DNA from: Pseudoalteromonas arabiensis
Lineage (GTDB): Bacteria > Pseudomonadota > Gammaproteobacteria > Enterobacterales > Alteromonadaceae
Direction: 5' to 3'
DNA length: 50,719 bases
Assembly: GCF_001550155.1 (NCBI RefSeq)
Contig: NZ_LRUF01000024.1
Span: 607,970-658,688, forward strand
The number at the start of each line of letters is the position of its first letter. The first letter of the stretch is position 1. The notes under the pieces were generated by a model, which was not told the DNA's origin, made no database searches, and saw nothing but the letters and a program-made list of their open reading frames with translations. The position numbers and the translations under genes are program-made. Below are positions 26,025-35,488 of the stretch, one piece after another.

Positions 26025-29000
26025 ATGAAGTTTAAAAAAATAATCTCAGTACTCACGGTAACACTTTTAAGCATTGGCGTTTTACTTTTTTGTTTGTTAT
26101 TCACCGCACCTGGTAATCACTTTATTGCATACTCAGCTAATAATTTGGTGGATGGCTTAGAGATTAAGTTACCTTCAGGCCGTTTTTTATATAATGATCC
26201 GTTTGATGTGCGTTATGAAAATCAAGCTATCAAGCTCTATGCTAAACAGCTCAAAGTTGATCTTTTTTGGTGGGGGTGCGATGGCATCTGCCTTGATAAT
26301 ATTAGTGCACTGAACATTGATGTAAATGTTAAAAGCAAACAAGCAGTAGCGGGGCAACAACCACAATCTGCTCAAGAGCAATTACAAGAAGATGCTTCAT
26401 TCGTCGCAGAGCAAATCACATTACCGCTGAAAGTAACCGTTAAGCGTATTGCAATTAACCAATTAACTTTAGCGCACCCAAGTGCTGATGTGACTATTGA
26501 AAAGCTAAACCTTTCTGCTGTTGCCGAGCTATCTGATATTCTCGTTGATGCGCTGAAAATTAATACTGTTACAGTGCAACTTCATGAAGTCAAAGAGCAG
26601 CCCAAAAGCCAACCATTAACGGTACTGCCTGCATTACCCACTCTGGACTTAACTTTACCCCTTGATATACAACTTAATACTTTAAATATCAGTAAAGTAG
26701 CGGTGACACCGGTCGCAGCCGAAAGTGCTGAAGTCATTAACAATATCGCCCTCTCAGCGACTGCAAAAGGTCATGAATTGAGAGTTGAAAAGCTTGACGC
26801 ACAATACAATGATTGGCAGTTAAATACTGATTTATTTGCTGAACTCAATGCGGATAACTCAGTGCAAGGGCATGTTGCTCTCACTCACCCTAATCATCAG
26901 TTAACGCTTGATCTAACAGGGTCGTTAGCTGATTTAAATATGACGTTGCTAACACAAGGACAGTACCCTTTAAAAGTGGATGCGCAAGTCAATCTACAAA
27001 AAGATAACTTTCCATTTAGTTTAACCGGCCGTGTTGATACGTGGTCGCTTGATGCAGGCGCTGAACAACTCAATATTTCAAAGCTAGATTTACATGGGCA
27101 AGGGCATGCAAACGACTATAAAGTTAAAGTTGATTTAATTAGCCAACTTGGCGCATATCCTCAGGTGTCAGTTAGTAGCCAATTGCAAGGAAGTTTAACA
27201 AAGGCAAACCTCGATCAGCTAAAGTTAAATGCTAATGAAAGCCAAGCAATTATTCACGCATCAGTTGATTGGTCAAAAGGTGTAAATACTGAATTTAACG
27301 GCAAACTTGAACACTTAAAAGCACAGTATTTAACTGATGCTATGAGTAGTGATTTATCAGGTGGTTTCAAAGGATCATTTGGTTTAACAGGTACTGACTG
27401 GCAGTTGGCAGTCGAGAATACCACAATTAATGGTACCGTAAACGATGTACCTGTAAGTCTAGAATCAGACTTTAAACTTGATAGCAGCCTGCATGCAAGT
27501 TTTGAAAAACTGCAATTAAAAAGTGGCCGTAATGAGCTTGCTCTATCAGGCCAAGTTGATGACAGCTGGCGTGTTGATGGCAAGCTACGCTTAGATGCCG
27601 CCGACCAAGAAATTTTACCTATGCAGGGCAAAGGGAATGCAGACTTAGTTATTCGTGGCGAGCGTTTAGCTCCTGTGGTTGATTTAAATTTAGCTCTTAA
27701 TACCTTGAGCTATCAAGATCTTCAAATTGATGGATTAACACTTAAAGGTCAGTTCGACTATGCTGCCGACTGGCAAACAGATATATCGCTTGTTCTGGAT
27801 TCTGCAACCATGGCAGAGCATAAGATTAATCAGGCTGAGTTAAATATAGCAGGTGACAAGGTTGATCATCACCTGCGGCTGCTTTTAGATGCGGACCAAG
27901 GAAAAGCATCTCTGGATATTAATGGGCAACTTAAAAAAGACAAATGGCAAGGTAGTTTAAGTAATATTTTAATTACCGATAATCATATACGTTTAACCAC
28001 AGATAAAGCGATTAAAGCACATGTTGATATAAATACGCTCGACTTTAATATTGCTGATCATTGTTGGCAAAGTGCAAGCTCAAAGCTTTGTGTGAATACA
28101 CTTCAGCAGACTAAGCAGTTTGGTCAGCTAAATGCGCAGTTAGCAGCGTTATCACTCCCAGAGTTTAACCGATTTATACCTGAAAATATTAAGGTCAACG
28201 GTTCAGCAAACGGCGAATTTGTGGCTAATTGGGCTGATGGTGCGCTTAAAACAATGCGTGCCAATATTAGCACCAGCGAACTTGTAGCTACACTGATAGA
28301 TGATGCAAATGTGTATAAACTGCCTATTGAAGAGCTTAACTTGTCGGCGATGAGTGATGCCAGTATTGGCAAATTAGAGGCAACACTTGATTCTTCTGTA
28401 CTTGGTAAAGTGACGTCACACATTAATATCGACGATATACAAGCTAATCAAAATTTATCCGGCGAGCTAGAAATTGACAAGATCTTGCTGACAAATATTC
28501 AGCCATTTATTGGTTCGCTTGAGCAACTAACCGGAGAAATTAGAGGCAAGCTGAACGTTGCAGGCACATTGAAAGAACCCTTGCTAAATGGTGAGTTAAA
28601 TGTCGAGCGAGTGAACTTAGATGGTGCGACTTTACCTGTTTCACTGCAAGATTCGCACGTTAACATTGCATTTAATAATCAAAGCGCAGAGATCACAGGC
28701 AAGCTGAAAGATGCAGAGGGTGGTTCACTTAATTTGTCGGGTGATATTGATTGGCAAGCTGAGTTGCCGGATGTGAATGTGAAACTAGAGGGGAGTGAGT
28801 TTTTCGTTCGTGCGCAGCAAGATGTCACATTTAAGGTCTCGCCAGACATTACGATGTCATTAAAAAATCGTGCATTTAATTTAGAGGGGCAGGTTGTCGT
28901 GCCATGGGGCAGAATTGAAATAGAAGAGCTTCCCGAAGGTGCTGTGCAAGTGAGTGATGATGAAGTCATTGTAGATATAGAGCAGCAACAAAAGGAAAAA

Positions 29001-29726
29001 GCCCCGTTTGATTACGCTATTAATTTGAAGCTTTTAGTGGAGAATGATGTACGTATCGATTCATTTGGCCTCAAATCAAAAGTAGCAGGCGATATAAATA
29101 TTAGTATGGATCAAACCACTCCTATGATTGCAACGGGTGAGTTAAATCTAATCGAAGGTACTTATCGTGCATTTGGTCAAGATTTACAAATTCGTACAGG
29201 GCAGGTTGGCTTCAGTGGTTCGATTGATAAACCTTATCTCAATATTAAAGCAATTAGAAATCCAGAAAACACCTCAAATGGGGTTATTGCGGGGATCACT
29301 TTAACGGGGAATGTTGAGCAGCCCTCTTTGAAAGTTTATTCAGAACCTGCCATGGACCAAGCACAAGCACTGGCGTACCTATTGAATGGTCAACCGTTAG
29401 ATGAAGGCGACAGCTCAACGGATGCAATGCTTACGCAACTTTTACTAGCCCAAGGGGTTAACCGTAGTGAAGGGGTCGTCTCAAAAATAGGTGAAAGCTT
29501 TGGTTTATCTGACGTCAGCTTGAGTTCAAAGGGGAGTGGCGATGATACGAAAGTAGAAATTTCAGGTTACCTGACCCCAGGTATACAAGTTAAATACAGT
29601 GTGGGAATTTTTGATTCGTTAAGTGAAGTGGCTGTGCGTTACCAACTGTTGTCACAACTGTACATTGAAGTAACCAGTGGGCTCTATCAAAATGTTGATA
29701 TTCTCTATAAGTTTGATTGGGACTAA
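26025..29726 (+). CDS. tamB: Translocation and assembly module TamB
   Basis: A 1233-residue AsmA-like inner-membrane-anchored protein. An N-terminal TM segment (VLTVTLLSIGVLLFCLLFTA) is followed by a long periplasmic repeat-rich beta region typical of bridge-like lipid transport proteins. The conserved C-terminal DUF490 domain (about 900-1233) carries NLIEGTYRAFGQDLQIRTGQ, RAFG, EPAMDQAQALAYLLNG and the final KFDWD aromatic end. TamB spans the periplasm and partners TamA in the outer membrane. It is adjacent to tamA with a 1-base gap, the classic tamAB operon. Length is close to E. coli TamB (1259). An AGTTGT-CA-ACAACT inverted repeat lies in the gap before the next gene. Confidence 0.95.
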   Translation: MKFKKIISVLTVTLLSIGVLLFCLLFTAPGNHFIAYSANNLVDGLEIKLPSGRFLYNDPFDVRYENQAIKLYAKQLKVDLFWWGCDGICLDNISALNIDVNVKSKQAVAGQQPQSAQEQLQEDASFVAEQITLPLKVTVKRIAINQLTLAHPSADVTIEKLNLSAVAELSDILVDALKINTVTVQLHEVKEQPKSQPLTVLPALPTLDLTLPLDIQLNTLNISKVAVTPVAAESAEVINNIALSATAKGHELRVEKLDAQYNDWQLNTDLFAELNADNSVQGHVALTHPNHQLTLDLTGSLADLNMTLLTQGQYPLKVDAQVNLQKDNFPFSLTGRVDTWSLDAGAEQLNISKLDLHGQGHANDYKVKVDLISQLGAYPQVSVSSQLQGSLTKANLDQLKLNANESQAIIHASVDWSKGVNTEFNGKLEHLKAQYLTDAMSSDLSGGFKGSFGLTGTDWQLAVENTTINGTVNDVPVSLESDFKLDSSLHASFEKLQLKSGRNELALSGQVDDSWRVDGKLRLDAADQEILPMQGKGNADLVIRGERLAPVVDLNLALNTLSYQDLQIDGLTLKGQFDYAADWQTDISLVLDSATMAEHKINQAELNIAGDKVDHHLRLLLDADQGKASLDINGQLKKDKWQGSLSNILITDNHIRLTTDKAIKAHVDINTLDFNIADHCWQSASSKLCVNTLQQTKQFGQLNAQLAALSLPEFNRFIPENIKVNGSANGEFVANWADGALKTMRANISTSELVATLIDDANVYKLPIEELNLSAMSDASIGKLEATLDSSVLGKVTSHINIDDIQANQNLSGELEIDKILLTNIQPFIGSLEQLTGEIRGKLNVAGTLKEPLLNGELNVERVNLDGATLPVSLQDSHVNIAFNNQSAEITGKLKDAEGGSLNLSGDIDWQAELPDVNVKLEGSEFFVRAQQDVTFKVSPDITMSLKNRAFNLEGQVVVPWGRIEIEELPEGAVQVSDDEVIVDIEQQQKEKAPFDYAINLKLLVENDVRIDSFGLKSKVAGDINISMDQTTPMIATGELNLIEGTYRAFGQDLQIRTGQVGFSGSIDKPYLNIKAIRNPENTSNGVIAGITLTGNVEQPSLKVYSEPAMDQAQALAYLLNGQPLDEGDSSTDAMLTQLLLAQGVNRSEGVVSKIGESFGLSDVSLSSKGSGDDTKVEISGYLTPGIQVKYSVGIFDSLSEVAVRYQLLSQLYIEVTSGLYQNVDILYKFDWD

Positions 29727-29814
29727 TACCAGTTAGAATTTCCGTACACTTTTACTTGCGTAATAAAGCAGAAGTTAATAGGCTGAGTTGTCAACAACTT
29801 AAAAGATAATAACA

Positions 29815-30687
29815 ATGAAACTAACTCTATTAACGGTGTGTTTTAGCACACTTTTACCTGTCTCTTTACACGCTGCTGAGCAAGTTCAAAAGCGCTCGGC
29901 AGCGGATATTATTAAAACGGCTGATAAGTCACAGTGGCGAACAGTATCAGCAAACAACATTCTTAAACTCACCTTACCAACTGGGGCGGCGTATATAGAG
30001 TTAAACGAAATGCTCGCCCCAAAGCACGCAGAAAATATGAAACTGCTCGCCAGAGAAGGTTTTTATAAAGGCTTGAATGTCTACCGCTTTGTTGAAGGTT
30101 TTGTCGCGCAAGGGGGGGATTCAAGCGAAACAAAAACACCCAAAACAGCAAAAACAGCTCTTCCCGCTGAATTTTATTACCAAACAAAAAAACCGTTATC
30201 CATTACTCAGCTTCAAGACCCTGACGGCTATGCCACTAAAACAGGCTTTTTAAATGGTTTTGCCGTTGCTCAGAATGAAGCGCAAACACAAACTTGGCAG
30301 GCTCATTGTCCTGGTATTTTTGCGATGGCACGCGATAATGATATCAATAGCGGCGGAACCGAATTTTATGTAACGATAGGTAACGCGCAGCGTTATTTAG
30401 ACCGAAACACAACGGTGTTTGGTCGTGTTCTGGAAGGGATGGAGCATTTTAACTTGTTGAGTCGAACGCCCACAAAAGGTGAAGTATTTAATCCGATCAC
30501 TGACATGCAAGTGTTAGCTGATATTAGTGAGGAAGATACAAGCCAGTTTAGAGTAATGAGAACTGACTCATCGTCATTTGTGGAATTGATTGAAGCGCGT
30601 AAAAACCGGATGGGCGAATGGTTTGTGCAAAGTGCAAATTACATTGATGTATGTGCCATGCCTATTCCTACAGAGCGAGTTAAATAA
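29815..30687 (+). CDS. Secreted cyclophilin-type peptidyl-prolyl isomerase
   Basis: A 290-residue protein with a signal peptide (MKLTLLTVCFSTLLPVSLHAA) and a cyclophilin domain: FYKGLNVYRFVEGFVAQGGD early, then GIFAMARDNDINSGGTEFYV and TVFGRVLEGMEHFNLL. It should catalyse prolyl isomerisation during periplasmic protein folding. Between the two conserved blocks is an insert of about 60 residues (TKTPKTAKTALPAEFYY onward), and a C-terminal extension of about 60 residues follows the domain. Its position just after tamAB suggests a part in outer-membrane protein biogenesis, which is inference. A hairpin follows the stop. Confidence 0.9.
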   Translation: MKLTLLTVCFSTLLPVSLHAAEQVQKRSAADIIKTADKSQWRTVSANNILKLTLPTGAAYIELNEMLAPKHAENMKLLAREGFYKGLNVYRFVEGFVAQGGDSSETKTPKTAKTALPAEFYYQTKKPLSITQLQDPDGYATKTGFLNGFAVAQNEAQTQTWQAHCPGIFAMARDNDINSGGTEFYVTIGNAQRYLDRNTTVFGRVLEGMEHFNLLSRTPTKGEVFNPITDMQVLADISEEDTSQFRVMRTDSSSFVELIEARKNRMGEWFVQSANYIDVCAMPIPTERVK

Positions 30688-30705
30688 CCCGCTATGCAAA
30701 TTCTT

Positions 30706-30734
30706 TTGAGTGCGTTTAATTCTCGCGCACTCAA
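30706..30734 (+). terminator. Hairpin after the cyclophilin gene, possible terminator
   Basis: TTGAGTGCG (30706-30714) and CGCACTCAA (30726-30734) form a 9-bp stem with an 11-base loop, 18 bases after the cyclophilin stop. The following GTAGTTT is a poor T-run, so the strength is uncertain. Confidence 0.5.
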
Positions 30735-30800
30735 GTAGTTTGGCTATAAATTGTTTGTTACAATACGCAGTCTACAAGTAGATAAATATAAGGGTATCGG

Positions 30801-33800
30801 GTGGTTAACCTAGGTCCGCTGTTCGGCGAATTAAAAACATGCTTACGCAAAGATCAATTCATCCTCAAAAAACGCCTGCATGGCATCAAAAAAATCAACG
30901 ATGAAACAAAGCAAGCGAACATAGCGCAAAAAATCGCAGAAGATATTGCCCGTTCGCAACAATTGCGTGTTCAGCGGTTAGCAGCCATACCAACAGTAAC
31001 TTACCCTGAACAGCTGCCTGTTAGCCAAAAGAAAGAGGATATTAAACAGGCGATTGCCAATAACCAAGTGGTGATCATTGCAGGTGAAACCGGCTCAGGT
31101 AAAACGACACAAATACCGAAAATGTGCTTAGAGCTAGGCCGTGGGGTTGAGGGTTATATTGGCCATACACAGCCGCGGCGTTTGGCAGCTCGTAGCGTTG
31201 CTAACCGTATCGCAGAAGAGATGCAATGCGAGCTTGGTCAGCAAGTCGGTTTTAAAATTCGTTTTAGTGATCAGGTTTCAGACAACAGTTATATCAAGTT
31301 GATGACCGATGGTATTTTATTGGCTGAAATCCAACAAGATCGTTATTTAAACCAATATGACACGATTATTATTGATGAGGCGCACGAGCGTAGCCTTAAT
31401 ATTGATTTTATTTTGGGTTATTTAAAGAACTTATTACCAAAACGCCCCGACCTCAAAGTCATTATTACCTCTGCCACTATCGATCCGGAACGATTCTCGA
31501 AACATTTTGATGACGCGCCGATAATTGAAGTATCGGGACGTACTTTCCCTGTGGAAGTGCGTTATCGCCCAACCACAGATATTAATAAAGATGAGATGGA
31601 AGCCGATGGCGACCAGTTGCAAGGTATTTTTGATGCCGTTGATGAGCTGTGTGAAGAAGGCCCCGGTGACATCCTAATTTTTATGAATGGTGAGCGTGAA
31701 ATTCGCGATACAGCTGATGCGTTATCAAAGCGTAACTTAAAGGGCACCGACGTATTACCTTTATATTCGCGGCTCTCGAACGCCGAGCAAAACCGTATAT
31801 TTGCTCCTCACTCTCGCCGCCACATTATTTTAGCGACAAATGTGGCCGAAACATCACTGACTGTACCTGGTATTCGTTATGTTATTGACCCAGGTACTGC
31901 ACGAATTAGCCGTTACAGCTACCGTACTAAAGTACAACGCTTACCAATAGAGGCAATCTCACAAGCCAGTGCCAACCAGCGTAAGGGCCGTTGTGGTCGT
32001 ATTGAAGCGGGCATTTGTATTCGCTTATACAGCGAAGATGATTTTAATTCACGTCCAGAATTCACTGACCCAGAAATTTTACGTACTAATCTAGCCTCGG
32101 TTATTTTGCAAATGCTTGGTCTTGGCCTCGGGGACATGCAGCAGTTTCCGTTTGTACAAGCGCCAGACAGTCGTAACATCAATGATGGTTTAACCTTACT
32201 CGAAGAACTTGAAGCGGTTAAACCCGCTAAGCGCCATAAACAAACAGAATTAACTAAATCAGGACGTAGTTTAACTCGGTTACCTGTCGACCCCCGTTTA
32301 GCAAAAATGGTGCTTACAGCGGATGGGCTTGGCGCTCTTCGCGAAGTAATTATTATTGTTGCGGCACTGTCAATCCAAGACCCACGTGAGCGACCGCAAG
32401 AAAAGCGTGGCGCAGCCGATGAAAAACATGGCCGTTTTGATGATCCTGACTCAGACTTTATTGCATTTTTAAATCTGTGGAATTACCTTGAAGAGCAGCA
32501 AAGTGAGTTAAGCAATAGTCAATTCAGAAAGCTGTGCCAAAAAGACTTTTTAGCTTATATGCGTATTCGTGAGTGGCAAGATATTGTTTATCAGCTTTCT
32601 ACTGTGTGTAATGAAATGGGCATGAAAGCCACGACGAACGTAGCTGACAGCGATCGTATTCATCAGTCGCTATTAAGCGGTATGCTAAGTCATATTGGCT
32701 TTAAAGACGAAAAACAAGTGTACAAAGGTGCACGTAATAGTCAGTTCCATATTTTTCCGGGTTCAGCGTTATTTAAAAAGAGTCCTAAGTGGATTATGGC
32801 TGCAGAGCTGGTGGAAACAAGTAAGCTCTACGCCCGTATCAATGCCCGTATCGACCTGAAATGGGTTGAGGGCTTTGCGCAGCATTTAGTCAAGTGCAGC
32901 TACAGTGAGCCACATTGGGAGAAAAAACCAGGGGCTGTTATCGCCTTTGAGCAGCAAACATTATATGGTCTGCTCATTGTTAATAAACGCCGCTGCGTAT
33001 ACAGCAACATTGATCCTAAAGTCAGCAGAGAGCTGTTTATTCGCAGCGCTTTAGTTGAACAAGAACTCGGTCAAAATGAAGGCTTTTTACAGTACAACCA
33101 AGAGCTTATTGACGATATTCAGGTACTAGAGAATAAGTCTCGCCGTCGCGATATTCTCGTTGATGAGCAAACCCTGTATGAGTTTTACGACAAAAAGATT
33201 CCTGCGGATGTAAATAATCGTGCAGCGTTTAATAAATGGTGGAAGGGACAAAAGCAAAAAGATAAACGCTTTTTGCATATGTCACGTGATGAGCTAATGC
33301 AGCATGGCGCTGATCATGTCACCGAGTTTGATTACCCTGATACATGGCAACAAGATAATTTATTATTGCCGCTGACTTATCATTTTGATCCAGGGCAAGC
33401 GGTTGATGGTGTAGCGGTTCAAATTCCTGTTGCATTACTTAATCAAGTTCAAGAAATCGGCTTTGATTGGCATATCCCTGCGTTTAGACATGAACTTATT
33501 TGCGCATTAATTAAGTCATTGCCAAAAACACTACGCCGTAATTTTGTACCAGCCCCTAACTACGCCGATGCTGTACTTGCGGCAATTGAGCCAATGCAGG
33601 GCAATTTACTGGATGCCATAAGTACGCGTTTATTGCGTATGACAGGGGTGCGCGTTGACCCTGATGCTTGGGACTTAACAACGCTCGCGCCACATTTACG
33701 TTTACAGTTTGAAGTACGTGATGAACACGATAAGTTACTTGCTCGTGGGCTAAATTTAGAGAAGCTGAAAGCGCAGCTTCAAGGTAAAGTAACCGATACC

Positions 33801-34691
33801 TTATCGAAAGTAGCTGATAAAGGCATAGAGAAGACGGACTTAACCCAGTGGAGCTTTGGTGAATTACCTTCTTCCTATGTTAAAAAGCAAGGTCAATATG
33901 AAATCAAGGCGTTTCCTGCTTTGGTTGATAAAAAAGACTCCGCAGCCGTTGAGTTGTTCGATAACGAACAAAAAGCACAACAAGCCCATCAACAAGGCTT
34001 GCGTCGTTTAGTGCTTTTAAATGTGCCATCTCCGATTAAATACTTACAACAAAACCTACCAAATAAGTCGAAACTTGGTTTGTACTTTAATCCGTTTGGT
34101 AAGGTCAATGATTTAATTGATGACTGTATTGCGGCCGCTGTTGATAGCTTACTAATTAAGTACGGCAATATTCGTACTGAGCAGGCGTTTGAACAAGCCA
34201 AGGAGAAAGTTCGTGGTGAGCTTGGCGACACGGTTGTAGAAATTGCCACGCAGGTTGAACAAGTGTTAAGTATTGCTCATGGACTTAATAAGCGCATGAA
34301 AGGGCGTGTTGATTTAGCCATGATCACAGCGCATGGTGATATTAAAGCACAGCTACAAAGCCTCGTTTTCAAGGGATTCGTTAGTCAACATGGCGCAGCT
34401 AAAATGACGGACTTAATTCGATATTTGAAAGCAATAGAGCGACGTTTAGAGAAATTGCCCGTTGATCCTAATCGTGATCGTTTGTGTGTTCTTGAGCTTG
34501 AAAAAGTGGCTGAGCAATATCAAAAACTCGCTAATAAAATTCCAAAGGGGATGCCAATACCACAAGAGATTGTAACGCTTTTTTGGATGCAACAAGAATT
34601 ACGCGTTTCTTTATTTGCACAAACATTAGGGACGCCTTATCCTGTATCTGCAAAGCGAGTTTTAAACGCAATTAAAGAATCTGAGTTATAA
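30801..34691 (+). CDS. hrpA: ATP-dependent RNA helicase HrpA
   Basis: A 1296-residue DEAH/RHA helicase (E. coli HrpA 1300). HrpA resolves stalled or collided ribosomes on mRNA and was earlier linked to fimbrial mRNA processing. Motifs are Walker A GETGSGKTTQ (near residue 95), IGHTQPRRLAARSVANRIAE, DEAH box IIDEAHERSLNIDF, ITSATIDPERF, TNVAETSLTVPG, and QRKGRCGRIEAGICIRLY, followed by the HA2/OB region and the long HrpA-specific C-terminal domain. The start is GTG at 30801 with AAGGG 6 bases upstream; the N-terminus (KKRLHGIKKIND) aligns with E. coli RRLHGVKKVKN. It appears intact and monocistronic. Confidence 0.95.
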   Translation: MVNLGPLFGELKTCLRKDQFILKKRLHGIKKINDETKQANIAQKIAEDIARSQQLRVQRLAAIPTVTYPEQLPVSQKKEDIKQAIANNQVVIIAGETGSGKTTQIPKMCLELGRGVEGYIGHTQPRRLAARSVANRIAEEMQCELGQQVGFKIRFSDQVSDNSYIKLMTDGILLAEIQQDRYLNQYDTIIIDEAHERSLNIDFILGYLKNLLPKRPDLKVIITSATIDPERFSKHFDDAPIIEVSGRTFPVEVRYRPTTDINKDEMEADGDQLQGIFDAVDELCEEGPGDILIFMNGEREIRDTADALSKRNLKGTDVLPLYSRLSNAEQNRIFAPHSRRHIILATNVAETSLTVPGIRYVIDPGTARISRYSYRTKVQRLPIEAISQASANQRKGRCGRIEAGICIRLYSEDDFNSRPEFTDPEILRTNLASVILQMLGLGLGDMQQFPFVQAPDSRNINDGLTLLEELEAVKPAKRHKQTELTKSGRSLTRLPVDPRLAKMVLTADGLGALREVIIIVAALSIQDPRERPQEKRGAADEKHGRFDDPDSDFIAFLNLWNYLEEQQSELSNSQFRKLCQKDFLAYMRIREWQDIVYQLSTVCNEMGMKATTNVADSDRIHQSLLSGMLSHIGFKDEKQVYKGARNSQFHIFPGSALFKKSPKWIMAAELVETSKLYARINARIDLKWVEGFAQHLVKCSYSEPHWEKKPGAVIAFEQQTLYGLLIVNKRRCVYSNIDPKVSRELFIRSALVEQELGQNEGFLQYNQELIDDIQVLENKSRRRDILVDEQTLYEFYDKKIPADVNNRAAFNKWWKGQKQKDKRFLHMSRDELMQHGADHVTEFDYPDTWQQDNLLLPLTYHFDPGQAVDGVAVQIPVALLNQVQEIGFDWHIPAFRHELICALIKSLPKTLRRNFVPAPNYADAVLAAIEPMQGNLLDAISTRLLRMTGVRVDPDAWDLTTLAPHLRLQFEVRDEHDKLLARGLNLEKLKAQLQGKVTDTLSKVADKGIEKTDLTQWSFGELPSSYVKKQGQYEIKAFPALVDKKDSAAVELFDNEQKAQQAHQQGLRRLVLLNVPSPIKYLQQNLPNKSKLGLYFNPFGKVNDLIDDCIAAAVDSLLIKYGNIRTEQAFEQAKEKVRGELGDTVVEIATQVEQVLSIAHGLNKRMKGRVDLAMITAHGDIKAQLQSLVFKGFVSQHGAAKMTDLIRYLKAIERRLEKLPVDPNRDRLCVLELEKVAEQYQKLANKIPKGMPIPQEIVTLFWMQQELRVSLFAQTLGTPYPVSAKRVLNAIKESEL

Positions 34692-34709
34692 TTCATTATA
34701 GGCGTGTAT

Positions 34710-34735
34710 GTGCAATAAAGTTTGCTTTATTGCAC
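34710..34735. repeat. Perfect 11-bp inverted repeat downstream of hrpA
   Basis: GTGCAATAAAG (34710-34720) and CTTTATTGCAC (34725-34735) surround a 4-base loop TTTG, with weaker pairing outside. It lies 18 bases after hrpA and 33 bases before the receiver gene. No T-run follows, so it could be a weak terminator, an mRNA end stabiliser or an operator for the receiver-PilZ pair. Confidence 0.6.
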
Positions 34736-34768
34736 GTATAAACCACAGACATTAACTAAGGAGGTCAT

Positions 34769-35182
34769 GTGGGCATTGAAAAGGAAAAACCGATTGCTGT
34801 TCCCGAGCGCTCACAAAGAAAGCAACAGCTTGAAATTTTAGTTGTGGATGATGAGTATTTTAATTTCGAAATGCTCAAAGCATCACTGGGCCTCGAGTTT
34901 TCTTTAAGCTATGCAAACTCAGGCACGACCTGTTTATCATCTGCTATTGCTGATCCGCCCGATGCAATTCTATTAGATGTCTGTATGCCAGGGCTGGATG
35001 GCTATGATACATGTCGGCTATTAAAAAACACACCAGAAACGGAGCAAATTCCAGTGGTTATGGTGTCAGGTTTAGAGTCAGAGCTTGAGCAAAAAGCAGG
35101 CTTTGAGGCTGGTTGCGACGCTTATGTGGTAAAACCTTTCTCTGTGAAAACACTCATTGAGAAAATAAAAACAGTGGTTTAG
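34769..35182 (+). CDS. Stand-alone response regulator receiver (CheY-like)
   Basis: A 137-residue protein that is only a receiver domain with a short N-terminal lead. The acidic pair is DD (28-29), the phospho-acceptor is Asp71 in LLDVCMPGLDG, the switch residue is Ser101 (VMVSG) and the conserved Lys is Lys123 (VVKPF). All catalytic residues are present, so it should be phosphorylated, but it has no output domain. The start is GTG at 34769 behind AAGGAGG; an ATG at 34767 is in another frame. A PilZ gene follows after 12 bases, suggesting the two work together in c-di-GMP-linked control. The kinase is unknown; the Hpt domains of the two hybrid kinases in this window are candidates. Confidence 0.88.
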   Translation: MGIEKEKPIAVPERSQRKQQLEILVVDDEYFNFEMLKASLGLEFSLSYANSGTTCLSSAIADPPDAILLDVCMPGLDGYDTCRLLKNTPETEQIPVVMVSGLESELEQKAGFEAGCDAYVVKPFSVKTLIEKIKTVV

Positions 35183-35194
35183 GAAGGATTATTT

Positions 35195-35485
35195 ATGTTT
35201 CATGATGAAAAACGCGATTTTAGACGTATGCAAATCCACACACCTGCAAAACTCATCCCTTTAGAAAGTGGGAGTGAAATAGAGGCAACATGTACAGATT
35301 TAAGTGCCACAGGACTTGCAGTCAACCTTGATGACGTAGTGGAAGTAGGTAGCATGTTCCGCGTACTTATTGCTTCAACGAGCACGTCAATCACATCATT
35401 TGATGCAACAGCCAAAGTTATTAGAGCAACCGAGGAGCCAGATGGCTCCTTGAGTGCAGGGCTTGAAATTATCAGTTTTAACTAG
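35195..35485 (+). CDS. PilZ domain c-di-GMP-binding protein
   Basis: A 96-residue single-domain PilZ protein. The c-di-GMP-binding signatures are present: the N-terminal arginine motif KRDFRRM (RxxxR-like, about residues 6-11) and TDLSATGLAV, the D/N-x-S-x-x-G motif (about 35-44), followed by beta strands. Binding should therefore be possible. The ATG at 35195 has AGGA upstream and lies 12 bases after the receiver gene, so they form a two-gene unit. It is convergent with rlmI, whose stop is 4 bases away. The target (motor, pilus or enzyme) is not indicated. Confidence 0.85.
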   Translation: MFHDEKRDFRRMQIHTPAKLIPLESGSEIEATCTDLSATGLAVNLDDVVEVGSMFRVLIASTSTSITSFDATAKVIRATEEPDGSLSAGLEIISFN

Positions 35486-35488
35486 TGC

